Origin: Pisolithus tinctorius
Taxonomy: Eukaryota; Basidiomycota; Agaricomycetes; Boletales; Pisolithaceae
Assembly: GCA_024663395.1 (NCBI GenBank)
Contig: JANFAH010000001.1
Coordinates: forward strand, 744,001 to 808,000
Length of the DNA: 64,000 bases
Reading direction: 5' to 3'
This document shows, in pieces, positions 20,061 to 32,611 of this stretch (position 1 is the first letter of the stretch; each line of letters starts with the position of its first letter). A model generated the notes under the pieces. The model was not told where the DNA came from, made no database searches, and saw nothing but the letters and a program-made list of their open reading frames with translations. The position numbers were made by a program, and so were the translations under genes.

Positions 20061-21040
20061 GTGAGAAAAAAGTCGTCGACAAGAGGCGTCGTGGCTGTAT
20101 CGGGTGGCTGTTGTCTCGCTGACCTGCTAGTTCTCCCGTCGAAGTCATATGCCATTACTGCAAGGACGAGTACAGTTGGAGGGCAGTACGTGACGAGCAG
20201 TTCAGTGCTGCTGCGGTGTGTTCCCATTTTAGTTTCGAGCCCGTGGCGGTCACCCCTTCTCGTCCTTGGCATATTGGACGTAGATCATCCCAAGGCCGAA
20301 GAGCTCTGCGCAAATCGTTGCTCGTGTACGACCCCATCAAAAATTAGAGTGGTCAACTCGTTGATTAGGAAACGACCGCCACTGGTTGATCGCTTGCCCA
20401 CTGAACTCTTGCTACGTGTTAGGTACCCAAGCAGCGTGTTGTAAGGGGAAGGAAGCTGTCGGTACAGCGCTGCGCGGCTGGAGGGATATCGAAGCTCCCA
20501 ACCCCGCGGAGCTACACCGGGCGTGTGACGACAACAGCATAGCAGTCTAGAAGACCCGTTTAAAGAGGAGCGGCTGTCACCTAATCAACGTGCTGGATTG
20601 TCGATACTGCGATTCACGACCCAAGCTGAAGGTGAACTGCATCTTGGAACTCTGGATATCGTACTGACCGCTCAGGATTTGAAAGTGGCAAATGGTTTTC
20701 GACGTTCGCACACTAGAATGATGTTCCTGTCCTACCAGGCGCTTCCCTTGCATTTTTTCGTGAAAAGGTTTCCCTTGCATGGTGAGGGACGTGAGATTTT
20801 TCGAAGTCGACAAGGTCCACCTCGACAACCCACCGTTCCACAGCAGTCGCCTCTCTTCCCTAACTGTAGGGTTCTCCAATTTCAAAATGCGAATCGTTTT
20901 CCATGCGATAACCTCCGATCCAGAATTTTACGCCGCCTGGTCGTCCATTGATGCTATGTCCATAGAGCTCTGGTTGCTGGAGCGTGTAGGGGAGCTTCAG
21001 GGGTTCCAGGGTCTGTTCATCAATGTGGCTTGTTTTGTAT
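20061..21040 (+). pseudogene. F-box-like gene relic (unit 1)
   Basis: A short stretch near 20390-20430 reads PLVDRLPTELLLRV, close to the core of an F-box. Downstream, at about 20780-21040, another frame reads RDVRFFEVDKVHLDN...SLTVGFSNFKMR...ELWLLE, like the leucine-rich tail of mushroom F-box proteins. The parts are in different frames with stops between, so this is a relic. F-box proteins normally hand substrates to SCF ubiquitin ligases. Confidence 0.4.
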
Positions 21041-21046
21041 TCGACT

Positions 21047-21441
21047 AAGCGCTGAAGATCTATTAAGGCAAGTTCATATCCACCATAATGTTCGATCGTT
21101 CTCTTCGTGACGATCTTTGCAACGAATCGAACGAGAATTTGGGACAACACCCACCTGCGCACCGTGCGTACGAACGATCGACGAGAATCTGCATTGAAAA
21201 TGTTTCTCAGAAGTAGAAGCAAGCGCCTAGGTGTTATACAAACCAGGAATCAAGTCCACGGTACCGATAAAGGCACCGACAACGTCCTGGTACAAGTTGT
21301 CCAAGTGAAGATATAACAAGAAGCCCAACGGGTCCATGTCCAGAACTCGATACACCGCCAAGAAATACAGACAAGGTCCTTTAATGCTGATCCCTGCTAA
21401 CATGCCGCTCGCAAGGTTAACTGTGCCGTCACATCCCATCC
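21047..21441 (-). other. Conserved unknown block (unit 1)
   Basis: This is conserved in all three units. On the minus strand it holds a 75-codon frame (21454-21227) with GPCLYFLAVYRVLDMD and LHLDNLYQDVVG. I do not recognise it. It may be the 3' region of the neighbouring cerato-platanin gene or a remnant of another gene. Confidence 0.35.
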
Positions 21442-21870
21442 TCACAAGCCACATTCACTGGCGGGCACCTCAACGGCAGTGACCTCCACTCTCCCTAACG
21501 CGCTTGCCTGCCCGTTCGTCAGTACGTTCATCGCCTGCGGTGACACCGTAAACCCATCCTTCGACGCATCCAGCGCAAGGACGTTGATAGTATTCTTTGC
21601 ATACGTGATGGCATAACATTTGCCGCAGTTAGCGTCGTTCCAGTTCGCGATGGTTGGTGCGCCCCCGAGGTAAGGGAAGTTGGAGAAAGAGCTAAGGGTG
21701 GTGTACCCTTTGCTTTCGAGTCCGTTGGACCCATCAGAGCAGGCGAGACTGGAGAGGGGACAACTAGCATCGCCGTAGATGGCGTCATAGGCGAGAAAAG
21801 TGAACATCTGCCCGAGAACAGGCGTGGAGAGGAAGAAAGCAAAGTGAAGTAAAGGTTCAGCATTGTCTGT
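21442..21870 (-). pseudogene. Cerato-platanin family protein, signal-peptide frameshift (unit 1)
   Basis: The mature domain is complete: YDAIYGDAS near the N-terminus, LACSDGSNGL, a WNDANCGKCY core, INVLALDASKDG, and the ending VEVPASECGL. Cerato-platanins are small secreted, cysteine-containing, expansin-like fungal surface proteins that can act as elicitors in plants. The likely ATG (about 21865) is out of frame with the mature domain. Compared with the unit 2 copy, one base is missing in the signal-peptide codons. The domain frame itself has no stop. Confidence 0.75.
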
Positions 21871-22339
21871 GGATGGCAATTGTCTCGGTCGCAGGGATGA
21901 GGTCGGATGAGGAATGGGGCCTGGCAGACCGACAGAGGCACGAGACTGGTACAGTATCAAGTCGTCGATGCCTTTATATATTTTCTTATTGCGGGATTAG
22001 GCTTACGCTGGCAGACGGTCATATGGAGATCCATGTGCGTGATCCTCGTTTCTCCGGCACCTGTGGAACGGCGGGGGTGAGCGGAGCACATGGTAACTTC
22101 GCGCTCGAGAATGTGATACGAACCTCGCTGCGAGGTGGATATGCTTTTCAGTTCCTTCTTTGGAGCACGCTCAGGATGACTTGGCATGTGAAGAAGTGTT
22201 TGGTAAGAAGTCCAAACAGTAGGACTTCGGGAGGCTCACCCAACTATCGCATCAAAAAGCAGTACATATCTGTTCCAGGTCCCTCCATTGAACGACAGGG
22301 AGCGCTTATTCGCGATGGGACAGGTCGGCATATTGTGCT

Positions 22340-23183
22340 CGACCTCTTCCGAGGCTTTCATCCCGTTGAGGGTGATCAACCTTTTCGTGCATGCGAGTGA
22401 GGTGTGTTAAGGAGGAAGCAAAGGACGGATTCGAGCGCACTTACCACCCGACCATGCGACTTCTTCCCTTCCATTCCTTGCTCCCTTTAAACCTCGCGTA
22501 CCCCATAACGAGTTCTTGAAGGATAGGATGCAGTCAATCTTTTGCGCGTAGACGTAACTTGAGTGCGTCCATGAAGGTTATGAAGTTCTGTGCGTTACAT
22601 GTTTAGTGCAAAGATCGAGCGTGCAGTGAGACGCGGAGAAGTGGGAAATAAGTGAGCAGAGTATCGAAGGATCTCCGTACCTGCGTCGTTTCAGCTATCC
22701 ATTTTCCAGTCTCCGGACCAGCCTCGCTCGAATGTTCCACCGTAGCGGGTACCCCTACCTTGATCCTGTGCAACGCAGCAGGCGTATTGAGCTATGTCAT
22801 CGCCGCACGTACAGAACAAGATCAAAACAAAGGGTGAGCAAGGAGAAAGAGGAGAAGGTCATGAACTCCTCGATCATCGGGATCGAATCCTTGACCAAAT
22901 TCAGCATCGTCATGTACTGCGACAACAACCTCGTGCATGCCGGCGAGTACCTCTCGTCGTATATCTCAGTATGTACGAGCTCTACATTGAACCGACCGAT
23001 AGGATCGATTGAATGGGTAAATAGTGGTGGGACTCACTCAGCAGAAGTAATTGAATCGCGGACGTATGCGCGTTCCAGAAAGTCCAGTGTGACTACGATA
23101 CCGAAGAGCGTAGCTAGAAGAGAGTATTTCTCCCGTTCTGCGTTGGTGGTGTACAGTCGGACCTCTTCGTCGAGGGACAGCAT
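22340..23183 (-). pseudogene. VPS28: VPS28-like ESCRT-I subunit, defective (unit 1)
   Basis: The first exon starts at ATG 23183 (LDEEVRLYTTNAEREKYS...ERAYVRDSIT). It splices in frame to a second exon with YSPACTRLLSQYMTMLNLVKDS, the conserved VPS28 N-terminal core. Further exons give CPAALHRIKVGVPATVEHS...WIAETTQ, then NFITFMDALKLRL...GYARFKGSKEW, then LITLNGMKASEE. VPS28 binds the VPS23/37 core and links ESCRT-I to ESCRT-II in endosomal sorting. Here the donor site after EEFMT is deleted (compare 61600), and the last exon (FDVDYAYGEFFRSL in unit 3) is missing, replaced by unrelated sequence. It is therefore a pseudogene. Confidence 0.8.
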
Positions 23184-23423
23184 CGTCGTGGTTATGGCAG
23201 TACCCAGGAGGTGTACAAGGCTATGCCAACTCAGCAGTAGAATGTCAGGGGTATACGCCTGAGATCCCCAGGAGTGATGGTAACAAGGCAGTTAGATAGA
23301 CAGAGATGTCGTGACATCCACTAATGACAACATTGAAAAGCATGGAGTCGTATCGTATGTAGTCCGGGAATGACAAGGAATAAGCGAGACTGGTATAAGT
23401 ATATGTGCGGCCAGCACTGTCCA

Positions 23424-24830
23424 TCAAGCCTGTTGAGTACTTGCCACCGCTCTCTTCAACGCCTCCAGTTCTTGGAGCAACTTCGCACTTGCTTCCTCCG
23501 CTGCCCGCGCCCTTTCCTCGGCCGCGCGCTCCTTTTGCGCGGCTTCCTCTGCGGCCAGGCGTTCTTTCTCCTCCGCTGCCCGTGCCCTTTCCTCGGCTGC
23601 ACGCCTTTCCTCCTCCGCTGCCTGTGCCCTTTCTTCGGCTGCACGCCTTTCCTCCTCCGCCCTTTTCGCGGCTTCCTCCGCGGCCTGCCGTTGTTCACGT
23701 TCTCGCTGCCTCTGTTCCTCTTGCTGTTTGGGACATCATAAGCGCGGACAGTAAATAGAAATAAGAGATGAATTACCTCTCGTTTAAGTCTTTTTTGCTG
23801 TACAAGTTCCTCGAGTAAAGCAACCCGAGTTGTATAATACTGGGCACACACAGCATCTACGCTCTCCTTCCTAGAGACTGGCACCCGAGCCCATGTACCC
23901 GCTCGATTGTTCTTGGGAGCTCGCTCGGCACCCTCAAATATTGCATCGACAGCCTTAAACACAGTTTCGGCGAACCAGTAACATTGTGTTTTACGGATGT
24001 TGTAGTTGGGCTCGTGTTTCGAAGTCAGATGAACCAAAGTCGCCAGCTCATGTACAGAAGGTTGATGATTTTCACGAAACTCTAGCGCGGAGATACTAGT
24101 AGCCTTCTCGCACCTCCGCTGCAGCTGTTCACCGGCTTGACTATCCCGGGTTGCCCAACTGGCGAGATCGTTGGCATACCGCCACGAGGAAATGGAAGCA
24201 AAAGAAGTGGTAAGTCCAGATGAATCCCTGTCCTTCTGTTTTCCCTTCCCGTTGGCCTTGTTAACTTCGCGCAAAGGCGGGCTGCTTTCGTCAGCACTAC
24301 TCGCGGTGGAATCTCCAGAGACATCTGGTGGGGTACCAACGACCACAGCAGTCTCTGGTGGAGCAGCTGGCGGCGTGACGGGCCCCGCCGAAGTATCTAA
24401 TGGAGCAACGCCCTCGGTAGGTTGTGCGGCTGCTGCAGGATTGTCAACAGGTTAAGTCAATGAACTGAATATGAGAATGACCAAAATCACCTTTTGTCGA
24501 GTTCTGCTCACCACGACCCCTCTCAACAATGACAATAGCGACGTGCTTTCTGTCGGGGGAGAGGACGTTAAACTGCAGGAATTCATGTTCTTCCTTCCCA
24601 CTCAGGTTTTTATACCACCCAACTTCTGTGACGGAACAATCCAAGGTGGCCTCACATTCAAGGATACCAAGGTACCAGTCCTCGATGGGAGAGAAGGCAA
24701 AGGAGGATCGTTCTAACTCAGTGAACAAACTTCTGATCTTGGGAGGTTCCGGGGCCATTCCGAATATGCGAACGAGTCTTCGGAAATACCTGAGTAGTTT
24801 TCTGAACATGGATGTCGCGCGAAGAGCCAT
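23424..24830 (-). CDS. Coiled-coil protein of unknown function (unit 1)
   Basis: It starts at ATG 24830. The first exon has a basic N-terminus and an EVGWYKNLSGKEEHEFLQFNV...PDRKHVAIV segment. The second exon holds an acidic/Ser-rich linker and a domain with HELATLVHLTSK...TQCYWFAETVFKAVDAIFEGAE. After an intron comes a long EEERRAAEERA-type coiled coil ending at 23424. The frame is intact across splices as far as read. I know similar unnamed mushroom proteins but no function. It is nearly identical to the unit 3 copy, while the unit 2 copy is clearly diverged yet also open, which suggests coding constraint. Confidence 0.6.
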
Positions 24831-26199
24831 ATTTATACAGGACGGGGTCGTGGTAGGTTGGCTGGAGTTGCGGCTGGAGTTTCCTCTCCTTGAGCCTGAA
24901 CACAACAGTCACCAGTACCATGTGCACAGCTCTTGATTACATAACGCAGTTGGAGTAACTGACGTTATACCTGGTATAGCAACAATAACGATGGCCATCT
25001 CAGCAAGTACCCTTATTGTAACCTATCAGTCGACCATCCATTCGCAACACGGTGTACACGTAATATTTCAGTGTTGTACAGGGCCTGAGAAAGGAGTGGT
25101 ACAAAGAATATCTCCTTGGGCAGCAAGTTAATTCTCACAGACATATACACTACACTGGATCCAATTGTGTCAACTGCAGAGGATGAGAGCGCGAGCAATG
25201 GACGGATGTCAGGATCTAAACTATGGTATCAGGAGGTAATCCCCTGGGACAAGGAAACTCGCGGATGGCACGAAAGGCCGCGGACATCGGAGGCCCATCT
25301 TGTTGCTACGGAGACGTTGTATAAAGTACCGATTGCAACCCAGCGAACAAGGAGCGGGAGAGGTATGTATGTCGTGTGTGCCATGGGCGGGTGATCGCGT
25401 TACTTACATCAATTCAAGTGAAAACAAAAGAAAACAAAAAAAAAACACCAGTGAGCAGGAGAGATCCGAAGGCTGCCGCCACAGGGTAAAAAGTACAAGG
25501 ACTGTTCGTAAGACGCTCGACGATGGCACAAGTCATGTATGAGACCGCTTGTGGTTCAGACTAGGTATCTGATCAACGCGGTATCCATAGGAAATGCCGG
25601 AGAATGAGTAGCATGCCATCAAAGTTGCACCGCTTCGCGGTCTCTCATGCATCTAGGGGATGAAAAGAACAAGTCCATGGTGTGTGCACAGTTGCATTTC
25701 GATGGAGATGTGTACATAACATGGTGAGAACCCAGGGTCCGAACCCAATCCTTCGAGAAGGACATACCTGGTAGGGAATCTGATTTGGAATCGATGGGGC
25801 ATACTGGGACAAGGACGGTTCGTGATATTAAACTGTAACGATAAGAATTCCCTCCAGAAATCACGCCACTTCGGTGCCTCCGTACCGATCTACGGTACGA
25901 AAATACTGTCATGCTGTATGGCTACAGCCTGTGCGTGTCCCAGGAATGTCAACCAATGGCAGCTCGGCATCGAGAACAAAAACTCACTTACCGCATATGC
26001 ATCGACTTTGTAACTCGCAAAACTGTCGCAATTTACGGACAAAACATGCTAGGTCACAGGCAGAAGATTTGAAGCGTCGCTGCTGGACGTGGACCAGTCA
26101 GTCACGAGTGATTCTCAGGCATACGACTCTCAACAACTTTTCAAATACGAAAGACGTGAAAATTAAGGGTCAGATGGCCCTAAGAGTGGATGCTCAGCA
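24831..26199. other. Unit 1 segment without a recognised gene
   Basis: The stretch 24900-25208 is repeated almost exactly at 63690-64000. A plus-strand frame at 25116-25394 is open but unrecognised. Unit 2 lacks about 1.3 kb of this (25030-26340). Confidence 0.45.
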
Positions 26200-26515
26200 T
26201 CCATCTCAGCCCGCTTCTCAATTCCGCACGCGGTGACATCGTAAACTCGACAGATGCATCGCGGTCGTGTTGGCCGTCCGTACCTATACGCAACAGAATG
26301 ACAATACACGCAATTGGGGTGTTCCAGTCGACGATGGTCGGCGCATCCCAGAAGTAAGGGAGTTGGAGGGAACGAACTAAGAGTAGCACACCCCTTTGCT
26401 TTTCAACCGTAGACCACCAGAGCAGGCAAGATTGGGGAGGGGATAGTTGCATCGCCATAGAAAAATAGTCACTGGCGTCGAAGACGAGGGGGGCGGTCGT
26501 CTGCGCAATAATCAA
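26200..26515 (-). pseudogene. Cerato-platanin relic at end of unit 1
   Basis: Degenerate matches to the middle of the family (LPYF.DAPTIVDWN) are scattered through frames. No usable frame remains. A matching relic lies at 57880-58060. Confidence 0.45.
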
Positions 26516-26879
26516 GGGGGAGAAAGTGGAAGTACAGCATCATAGTCTCTGAGCAATGGGACTTCTGAGCAATGGGACTTGTTTCGATCGTTGGGATCAG
26601 CTCGGATGGGGCTTCAAGCCTAGTAGACGGTGGGAGGGAGAGTTTGACAGCGTCTCAATTTCATGGCTTTCAGTGCTCAATCAGCGCATGGGATTCAGAG
26701 ATTGTTTTCCAGGGAATTTCATGGATACAACGGAGATAGCATGCCCAAATCACCGTAGACAGCCTACAGAAGGCTGCACTCGAAGGAAAAATTGTACTCG
26801 TTCAACAGATTGTGTAAGCAAGCCGAGGCTATGGCGGCGCCGCGTCCTTCGAAGTTCCCAACCTTACATCCACATCCTG
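26516..26879. other. Spacer between units 1 and 2
   Basis: No gene is supported. The sequence resembles 58085-58590, the corresponding spacer between units 2 and 3. Confidence 0.45.
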
Positions 26880-27009
26880 CTTATGATAAATGTATCGACT
26901 GGACGTTCGACCCAAGAAAACATGGAGAACACCTACTGCGGAAGGCAATGTTGTCGCCAATACGTGTCATGTCTCGCTGGCATCGGAAATTAACATCGCA
27001 GCCAGGCTG

Positions 27010-27916
27010 AGAAAAAAGTCGTCCACAAGACGCATCGTGGCTGTATCGGGTGGCTATTGTCTCGCTGACCTGCTAGTTCTCCCGTCGAGACTCGAAGTCA
27101 TATGCCATTACTGCAAGGACGAGTACAGTTGGAGGGCCGTGCATGACGAGCAGTTCAGTGCTGCTGCGATGTGTTCCCATTTTAGTTTCGAGCCCGTGGC
27201 GGTCACCCATTCTCGTCCTTTGCATGTTGGACGTAGCTCATCTAAAGGCCGAAGAGCTCTGCGCAAATCGTCGCTCGTGTGCGACCCCATCAAAAATTAG
27301 AGTGGTCAACTCGTTGATCAGGAAACGACCGCCACTGGTTGATCGCTCGCCCACTCAACTCTTGCTACGTGTTAGGTACCCAAGCAGTGTCTCGTAAGGG
27401 GAAGGAAGATGTCGGTACAGCGCTGCGCGGCTGGAGGGATATCGAAGCTCCCACCCGCGGGGCCACATCGGGCGTGTGACGAGAACAGCATAGCAGTCTA
27501 GGAGATCCGTTTAAAGAGGAGCGGGTGTCACCTAATCAACGTGCTGGATTAGTCGATACTGCGGTTCACGACCCAAGCCAAAGGTGGACTGCATCTTGGA
27601 ACTCTGGATATCGTACTGACCGCTCAGGATTTGAAAGTGGCAAATGGTTTTTGACGTTCGCATACTAGAATGATGTTCCCGTCCAACCAGGCGCTTCCCT
27701 TGCATTTTTTCGTGAAAAGGTTTCCCTTGCATGGTGAGGGACGTGAGATTTTTCGAAGTCGACAAGGTCTGCCTTGACAACCCGCCGTGCGATGGCTATC
27801 AATCCCCAGGAGTCGCCTCTCTTCCCTAACTGTAGGGTTCTCCAATTTCAAAATGTGAATCGTTTGCCATGTGATAACCTCCGATCCAGAATTTTGTGCC
27901 ATGTGGTTGTCCATTG
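27010..27916 (+). pseudogene. F-box-like gene relic (unit 2), split by insertion
   Basis: This is homologous to 20061-20960 of unit 1. The F-box core reads DRSPTQLLLRV, with the first Leu lost. The remainder continues at 39131-39183 after the composite insertion and ends at the next insertion. Confidence 0.4.
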
Positions 27917-27958
27917 ATGGTGTAAGTTAGGTATTAAGCAATCCTAGGGAGTGCTGGA

Positions 27959-28193
27959 GACTCCTAGGGCTTGACAGAATAGGGTCCAGTTCAACCCAGA
28001 GGGGTTCTGAGCTTGGAAGTGAGAAAAGAGGGTGAAGGAGTGACTGGAGTTGGTCAAAACGAATGGAGTGGGGAAATGAGTGAACAATGGTGTCTGGAGG
28101 TCGTCCAGGGGTGCCTCAGTGAGGGCTTTTTGCAGTCTTTCTTTCACAGTCTTCGATTTTGCAGTCTTTGCAGTCTGGTTCTCTTTTTTTTTT
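27959..28193 (+). repeat. Left direct repeat of composite
   Basis: It is strongly similar and in the same orientation as 38729-38960, with a T-rich end. Similarity fades downstream (28200-28350 against 38960-39126). It may be a degenerate LTR. Confidence 0.6.
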
Positions 28194-28350
28194 TTTTGAT
28201 GAAGGGCAAAACAAGAAAATTCAAACATATCTAATGTACCAAAAATTCCGCATTATGATGCAGGTAGATCCATACTAGATACTGTAAGATCCATAAGCAA
28301 AAGAAGTAAAAAACAACATAATGGAATTTGTGCAACATGCAGCATTAATG

Positions 28351-28770
28351 TGCTCTGCGAGAGCGCTGGGGCATGTGACTGCAGCTGCCCGACCGCTTCG
28401 GTTTGGAATGGATGTATGAATACACCTTCCTCGAACGTGAACGAGAGCGCAAGTGTGAGGATGATGACAACAATGATGACGATGAAGGGAGTGAGCTATT
28501 GGTCAAATATGAATATGAGCACCTTCGAGTGTGATGCTGTATCAAGCTGCGGGCATATGAGTGGACTGGTATGAAATCATCTTTCGAACGTGTGTACAAA
28601 CTTGTTCGAGTCTGCGAGCGCGAGTGTGAATGAGGATGCGAGGGCGATCGGCCTTGGCCACATGGCCACCTCGACAGTGGCTGCGCATGTGGTGAGCTAC
28701 AAGAGCGCTCAGCTGATGAGTGATGAGATGGAACAGCTGGTGGGTCTGCTACTGCTGGCTCAGGCTGGAG
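28351..28770. other. Unassigned stretch inside composite
   Basis: Repeated gagcgcgagtgtga-like words and an acidic, Glu/Arg-rich fragment (plus strand, around 28430-28530) suggest a decayed coding remnant. No gene is supported. Confidence 0.35.
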
Positions 28771-29079
28771 ACATCAGGAAAATTACTTTGATATGTAGCA
28801 TAGCCACTAAGGTACACTGTCACCCATAGGCTTCATTGTGCTAGGTTGTCTCAGGCACACACTCTGTTGCACTATTGACATGTCAATTTAAGATGGGGAG
28901 TACAACACATCTGTCATATCAGGCAGTGGACTGTCATACAACCATCACAGACTCACCAGCATGACAGTACAACATATAGCCCTCCAGAGCTACAGTAGTC
29001 TACATAGTCATTCCATATATTGAATCACACATTCATTGACTTGTGGGGTTGCGCAACACGATGGTAAAAAAAAAAAAAA

Positions 29080-32000
29080 CTACTCCAATGCGACGAACAT
29101 ATCTAAGTTGATGTAAGAATTCACATAAAATGCGGCAGCCCTGTCCAGCACATTGTCCGCTGACCAGTCTGCATTGATCTCCTTCCTGCATCGCGCTTGC
29201 AGGTGGCATGCATGTACAATACGGTCGGCACTGATGATCGCCACATTTGGGCGATGATGACATGTCGAACGAGTGACAATGTACAGACTGGAGGCGGGAT
29301 CACGGCGGTGGAGCGCTGTAAACCACTCAACGTAGACGAGGGGATGCGGATAGTTACCAAAGTAATCAGGAAGCTTGAATATGACCCGGACTTGAGCAAC
29401 TCGCACACCTAGGGTTTCCAAGACCTCATCAGCGGAGGGATGCAAACTGGTGTGATATACATACTGTTTGGAACGAGGGGCATAGAGCGTTGACACCCTT
29501 CCTCCAACACAAATGCGGTATCAAACCGAGCGGAGCAATCTGGCTTACGACCTCGACCAATGACCTTTGGCATAGCGCGAATTTTTTGCATACTCTCCTG
29601 ATGGCCAGTGATGACGCTCGGGCCAGTCTTGATGTACAGATTGTGGTAGATGTCGAACCGATCTGATTCAGTCAATTGTACAGCTCAGTGTTGACCAGAG
29701 TATGAGGAGAGCCATTGTTTGAGTGCGGGTGTGAATTCAGCAGCTTTGTATTCGGCCCAAATATGGTCAACGGAAAGTCGGCTGCGAGAAGGGAACTTCG
29801 TCACTCTGTAGCAGGTATTGGCTGGTAGTTCTGCAGTCTACATGAGTACATTGCAAGCATGAACATAAATCAATTTACCTGCAACCCGCCGAGCGGATGT
29901 GCCAAATACACTGACCCCAGTCGGAGCACACACCCTTCCTCGATCCTCACCCCATTCAGAATCAGAGTCACTGCTGCCAAAACATCCATCTTCCAGCGAG
30001 TCTGCAGACGGGGACTTCCTGAACTGCCTCCAAGCGAGGTAGGTGGACTTGTAATGGATAGCTTCTTGCCGCTGAAGCCACAATGCCATCTGCTCCACAT
30101 AGTCATGCTTGTTACTCGCCCGATAAGCGTCTTTAGCGTAGTCTATGTGCAAACGCTCCGGGTACTCAGTATTGTAGCCATCTGTGCTGCCAAGCACTCG
30201 TATAGAGGACACGTAGTGCAGAAGGGAATGGATCTTGGGGATGTTGAAATCCTCTCGCACTTTGAGTTCGACGAGAACGTGCTTGTGGTCGTGGAACGAG
30301 TCAAGGCTGTCTTGCATAGCCTTTAGTGTCTTCTCCGTGTGCTGCTGTAACTGTGCGTAATAAAAGAAGTCCAGCAATGAGCGAGCGACAGCAAGGACAC
30401 GCTCGTCAACAGCACCAGAAAGTAGACCCACAAATACCCTCTGCATCTCTTTGTGCTCTTTGCTGGTCCACTGCGAGACTGTTGATATTCCTTTTGCAAA
30501 GTGACGAAGAGCAGGGTATCGGGTGACGGTTCGGAAGTGTGCATCAATCTCTTTCTCCCCAATAATTTTGATACACTACTGGAGTAGATGGTCGTGGAAG
30601 ACGCCCTTGAGAAGTTGGTGGAGGATGTCGGGAGTGATGCAGGCGAAGATGTTGGTGAAGGGTAGGTCTTTCCAAAAAGGTTCGAACACAGCACGCAAAC
30701 CTTCGTCATCAAACCTCCTAGACTGCCCATTCTTCCGCTTTCGCTGCAATGTTTTCAGTGTGTCAGCCATGCTGTGGCATGCCCATTCCCCGCGATCTCC
30801 TTGTTTATTTGATTGAACCAGACAGAGCGGACATCGACTCTCTTTGCTACAAGCTACCAAACATTGTTCAGGGAAGTCCGCAACATAGGCAGCAAGTATC
30901 GGATGGACTCGACGCAGACAACCATCGGCGCAGATCATGACCTTGCCATTATGACCGGTGTCACCTAGAGGTCGAAGGAGCAGCGACATGGCATGATGGA
31001 AGAGGCGATATCCTGCCAGCGATCGGGTCTTTTTCTCAAAGCACTCGAGTTTGGAGATGGGTAAGTAGCCTATCAATGTCGTCGCATGTGTGGAAACTTG
31101 TTGTCTGACATCCTTTGATATGTTTCCTATTGTCAGGTACACAGGCCATGCTTTCTTATCCCCACTGAACATCGACAGGGAGGTCTTGTCCGATGACAAG
31201 ATGACAGGTGCGACCGTAGCGCTGGCAGGCAATTTTCCCTGTACGATGGAAGTCTTGTTAGGCTCACTCGGCCCAAGCTTCAGAGGTAAGCACTCGCCTG
31301 CACATCCCACCACCAATTAGCTGTCCACATTTCATCATAGATATGATTGGTGCCTTTGGAATCCGTGTATGCACGCTCAGGGCTGTATGCCATAGCATCC
31401 CGGAAGGCCGGGTTACCAATGAGTTCCATAACACACTCGACTGGATCTCTACGCCACAGCTCGACCTGTTCCCGTCTCCAGCTTCCGTCTTCAGTCACAG
31501 CGTCTCCCACCACATCTATCATTTCACAAGTCCACGCCGGGCCAGTTCGAAGTGAGTCCACATATTTGAGGAAGGCATGCGCGCTGCTGAAACTGACTCC
31601 ACTTTCACGAACCTGGTGTCAAGCAATGGTAATGTCATTATCTTCTAGAGCGGTGAGTGTGCCGATACATACAAGTGAGAGTTTTAAAAACTCATTGATC
31701 TTCGTCTGACCCATGTTTTTCATCAGAAAGCAGGCCAGGTCCCACTCGTTCTTGTTCTGAAAAGGAGCCCACTGATTATTGTTGTTTTTTTGTTCAGTTT
31801 TCTTCATTTCCTTGAACGCTGTTGCACGTGAGCCCAAGATTCGAGTGGCGAATCCTGTGTACTGCTCGATGAAGTGTCCGTCACCGGCTGGTGAAGATCC
31901 ATCCTCGACGTCTTCAACTGATGCATGTCTAGGCAGAGGATCGAGACGTTCAGGTTCAGCGCAAGGCTGAAACTGCTGTACCAAGGATCCTTCCAGAAGA

Positions 32001-32230
32001 TCGAGCCCATCATCACTAGGCTTGTAGTGCCAGTCAGATGCAAGGTTTGGCATGTACTCTAACTGACCATCATCAAGCTGATGGTCTTCGTCAACAGATG
32101 CAGTGCTCGCAGTGCGCTCCAGGACTTGCTTCCATTGCTGTTGGCAGGCAGCCGACTGGGAAATGTGCCGCTTGACGCCCGCAACGGTGGAAATGGTTTT
32201 CAAGCAGTAGTCACAGCAATGGGTGGCCAT
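29080..32230 (-). pseudogene. Plavaka-family transposase, copy L
   Basis: It starts at ATG 32230. An N-terminal C-x2-C...H...C zinc-finger-like segment (CDYCLKTISTVAGVKRH) precedes the transposase core: FQNKNEWDLACFLMKN, DSLRTGPAWTCEMIDVVG, YDEMWTANWWWD, ILSSDKTSLSMFSGDKKAWPVYLTIGN, LECFEKKTRSLAGYRLFH, AAYVADFPEQCLV, ITPDILHQLLKGVFHDHL, EYPERLHIDYAKDAYRASNK. This order is diagnostic of Plavaka DNA transposons of Agaricomycetes. Several short introns interrupt it, one with a GC donor. An in-frame TAG (30576-30578) sits where the family has Trp after HDHLLQ, so the protein is interrupted. The same stop is in the other arm. Confidence 0.88.
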
Positions 32231-32376
32231 GGTGAGGTACACCGTTTCATCTCGTCTGCTGAGGTTACTTGCTAACAGTCTGACAGCTACTATAACTGTG
32301 ACATGTCTCAATATCAACGATCCATCGGACAAGCTGATCATTGGACAGTGAGTGCCAAGATGACACTGTTTGGCTG

Positions 32377-32404
32377 TTTTTTTTTTTTTTTTTTTTTTTT
32401 TTTT
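32377..32404. repeat. T28 homopolymer in left arm
   Basis: This lies upstream of the Plavaka start. Its mirror in the right arm is A29 (35092-35120). Confidence 0.8.
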
Positions 32405-32611
32405 GATACAAATATCACCTGCAATTGTCCTATCATCCTTGCGCTGACACGCTCGCATTTTCTTCATTGATCCCACCAAACAAGACCATACCTGCATGCT
32501 GGATATAAGGAGTGAGTACGGAACCAGTAGTACCCGCATAATTGTTGTTGACGCTCTCGAGTTTCAGCTACTTGCACACACAATGCAACCTTCTGCCAAA
32601 AGCCGGCATGC

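Larger units (their letters stand above)
19930..26879. repeat. Tandem unit 1
   Basis: This is the first of three paralogous units. The opening (gcttatgataaatatatcgactgg...) recurs at about 26880 and 58600. Order on the plus map: F-box-like relic, conserved unknown block, cerato-platanin (-), VPS28 (-), coiled-coil gene (-), about 1.3 kb of unknown sequence, cerato-platanin relic. No transposon interrupts this copy, so it serves as the empty-site reference for unit 2. Confidence 0.85.
28771..32611. repeat. Left arm of 3,841 bp inverted repeat
   Basis: It is the reverse complement of 34885-38725. Both boundaries give the same coordinate sum (67496). I found two substitutions (one a CpG transition at about 29489) and two one-base homopolymer length differences (T28/A29; A14/T13) that cancel out. 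Confidence 0.9.

Noticed and set aside
22652..23262. Plus-strand Ser/Arg-rich frames over VPS28 (also 51202-51831, 61734-62006)
   Set aside because: The minus strand encodes recognisable VPS28 exons; the plus frames are shadows.
23370..23758. Pro/Leu/Phe-rich plus-strand proteins (also 56292-56716 and 62120-62550)
   Set aside because: They are the opposite strand of the Glu/Ala/Arg coiled-coil repeats.
32377..32404. Poly-T/A runs as retroposon tails
   Set aside because: The run lies upstream of the transposase start within a mirrored arm, without target duplication, so a poly-A tail of a LINE or processed copy is not supported.
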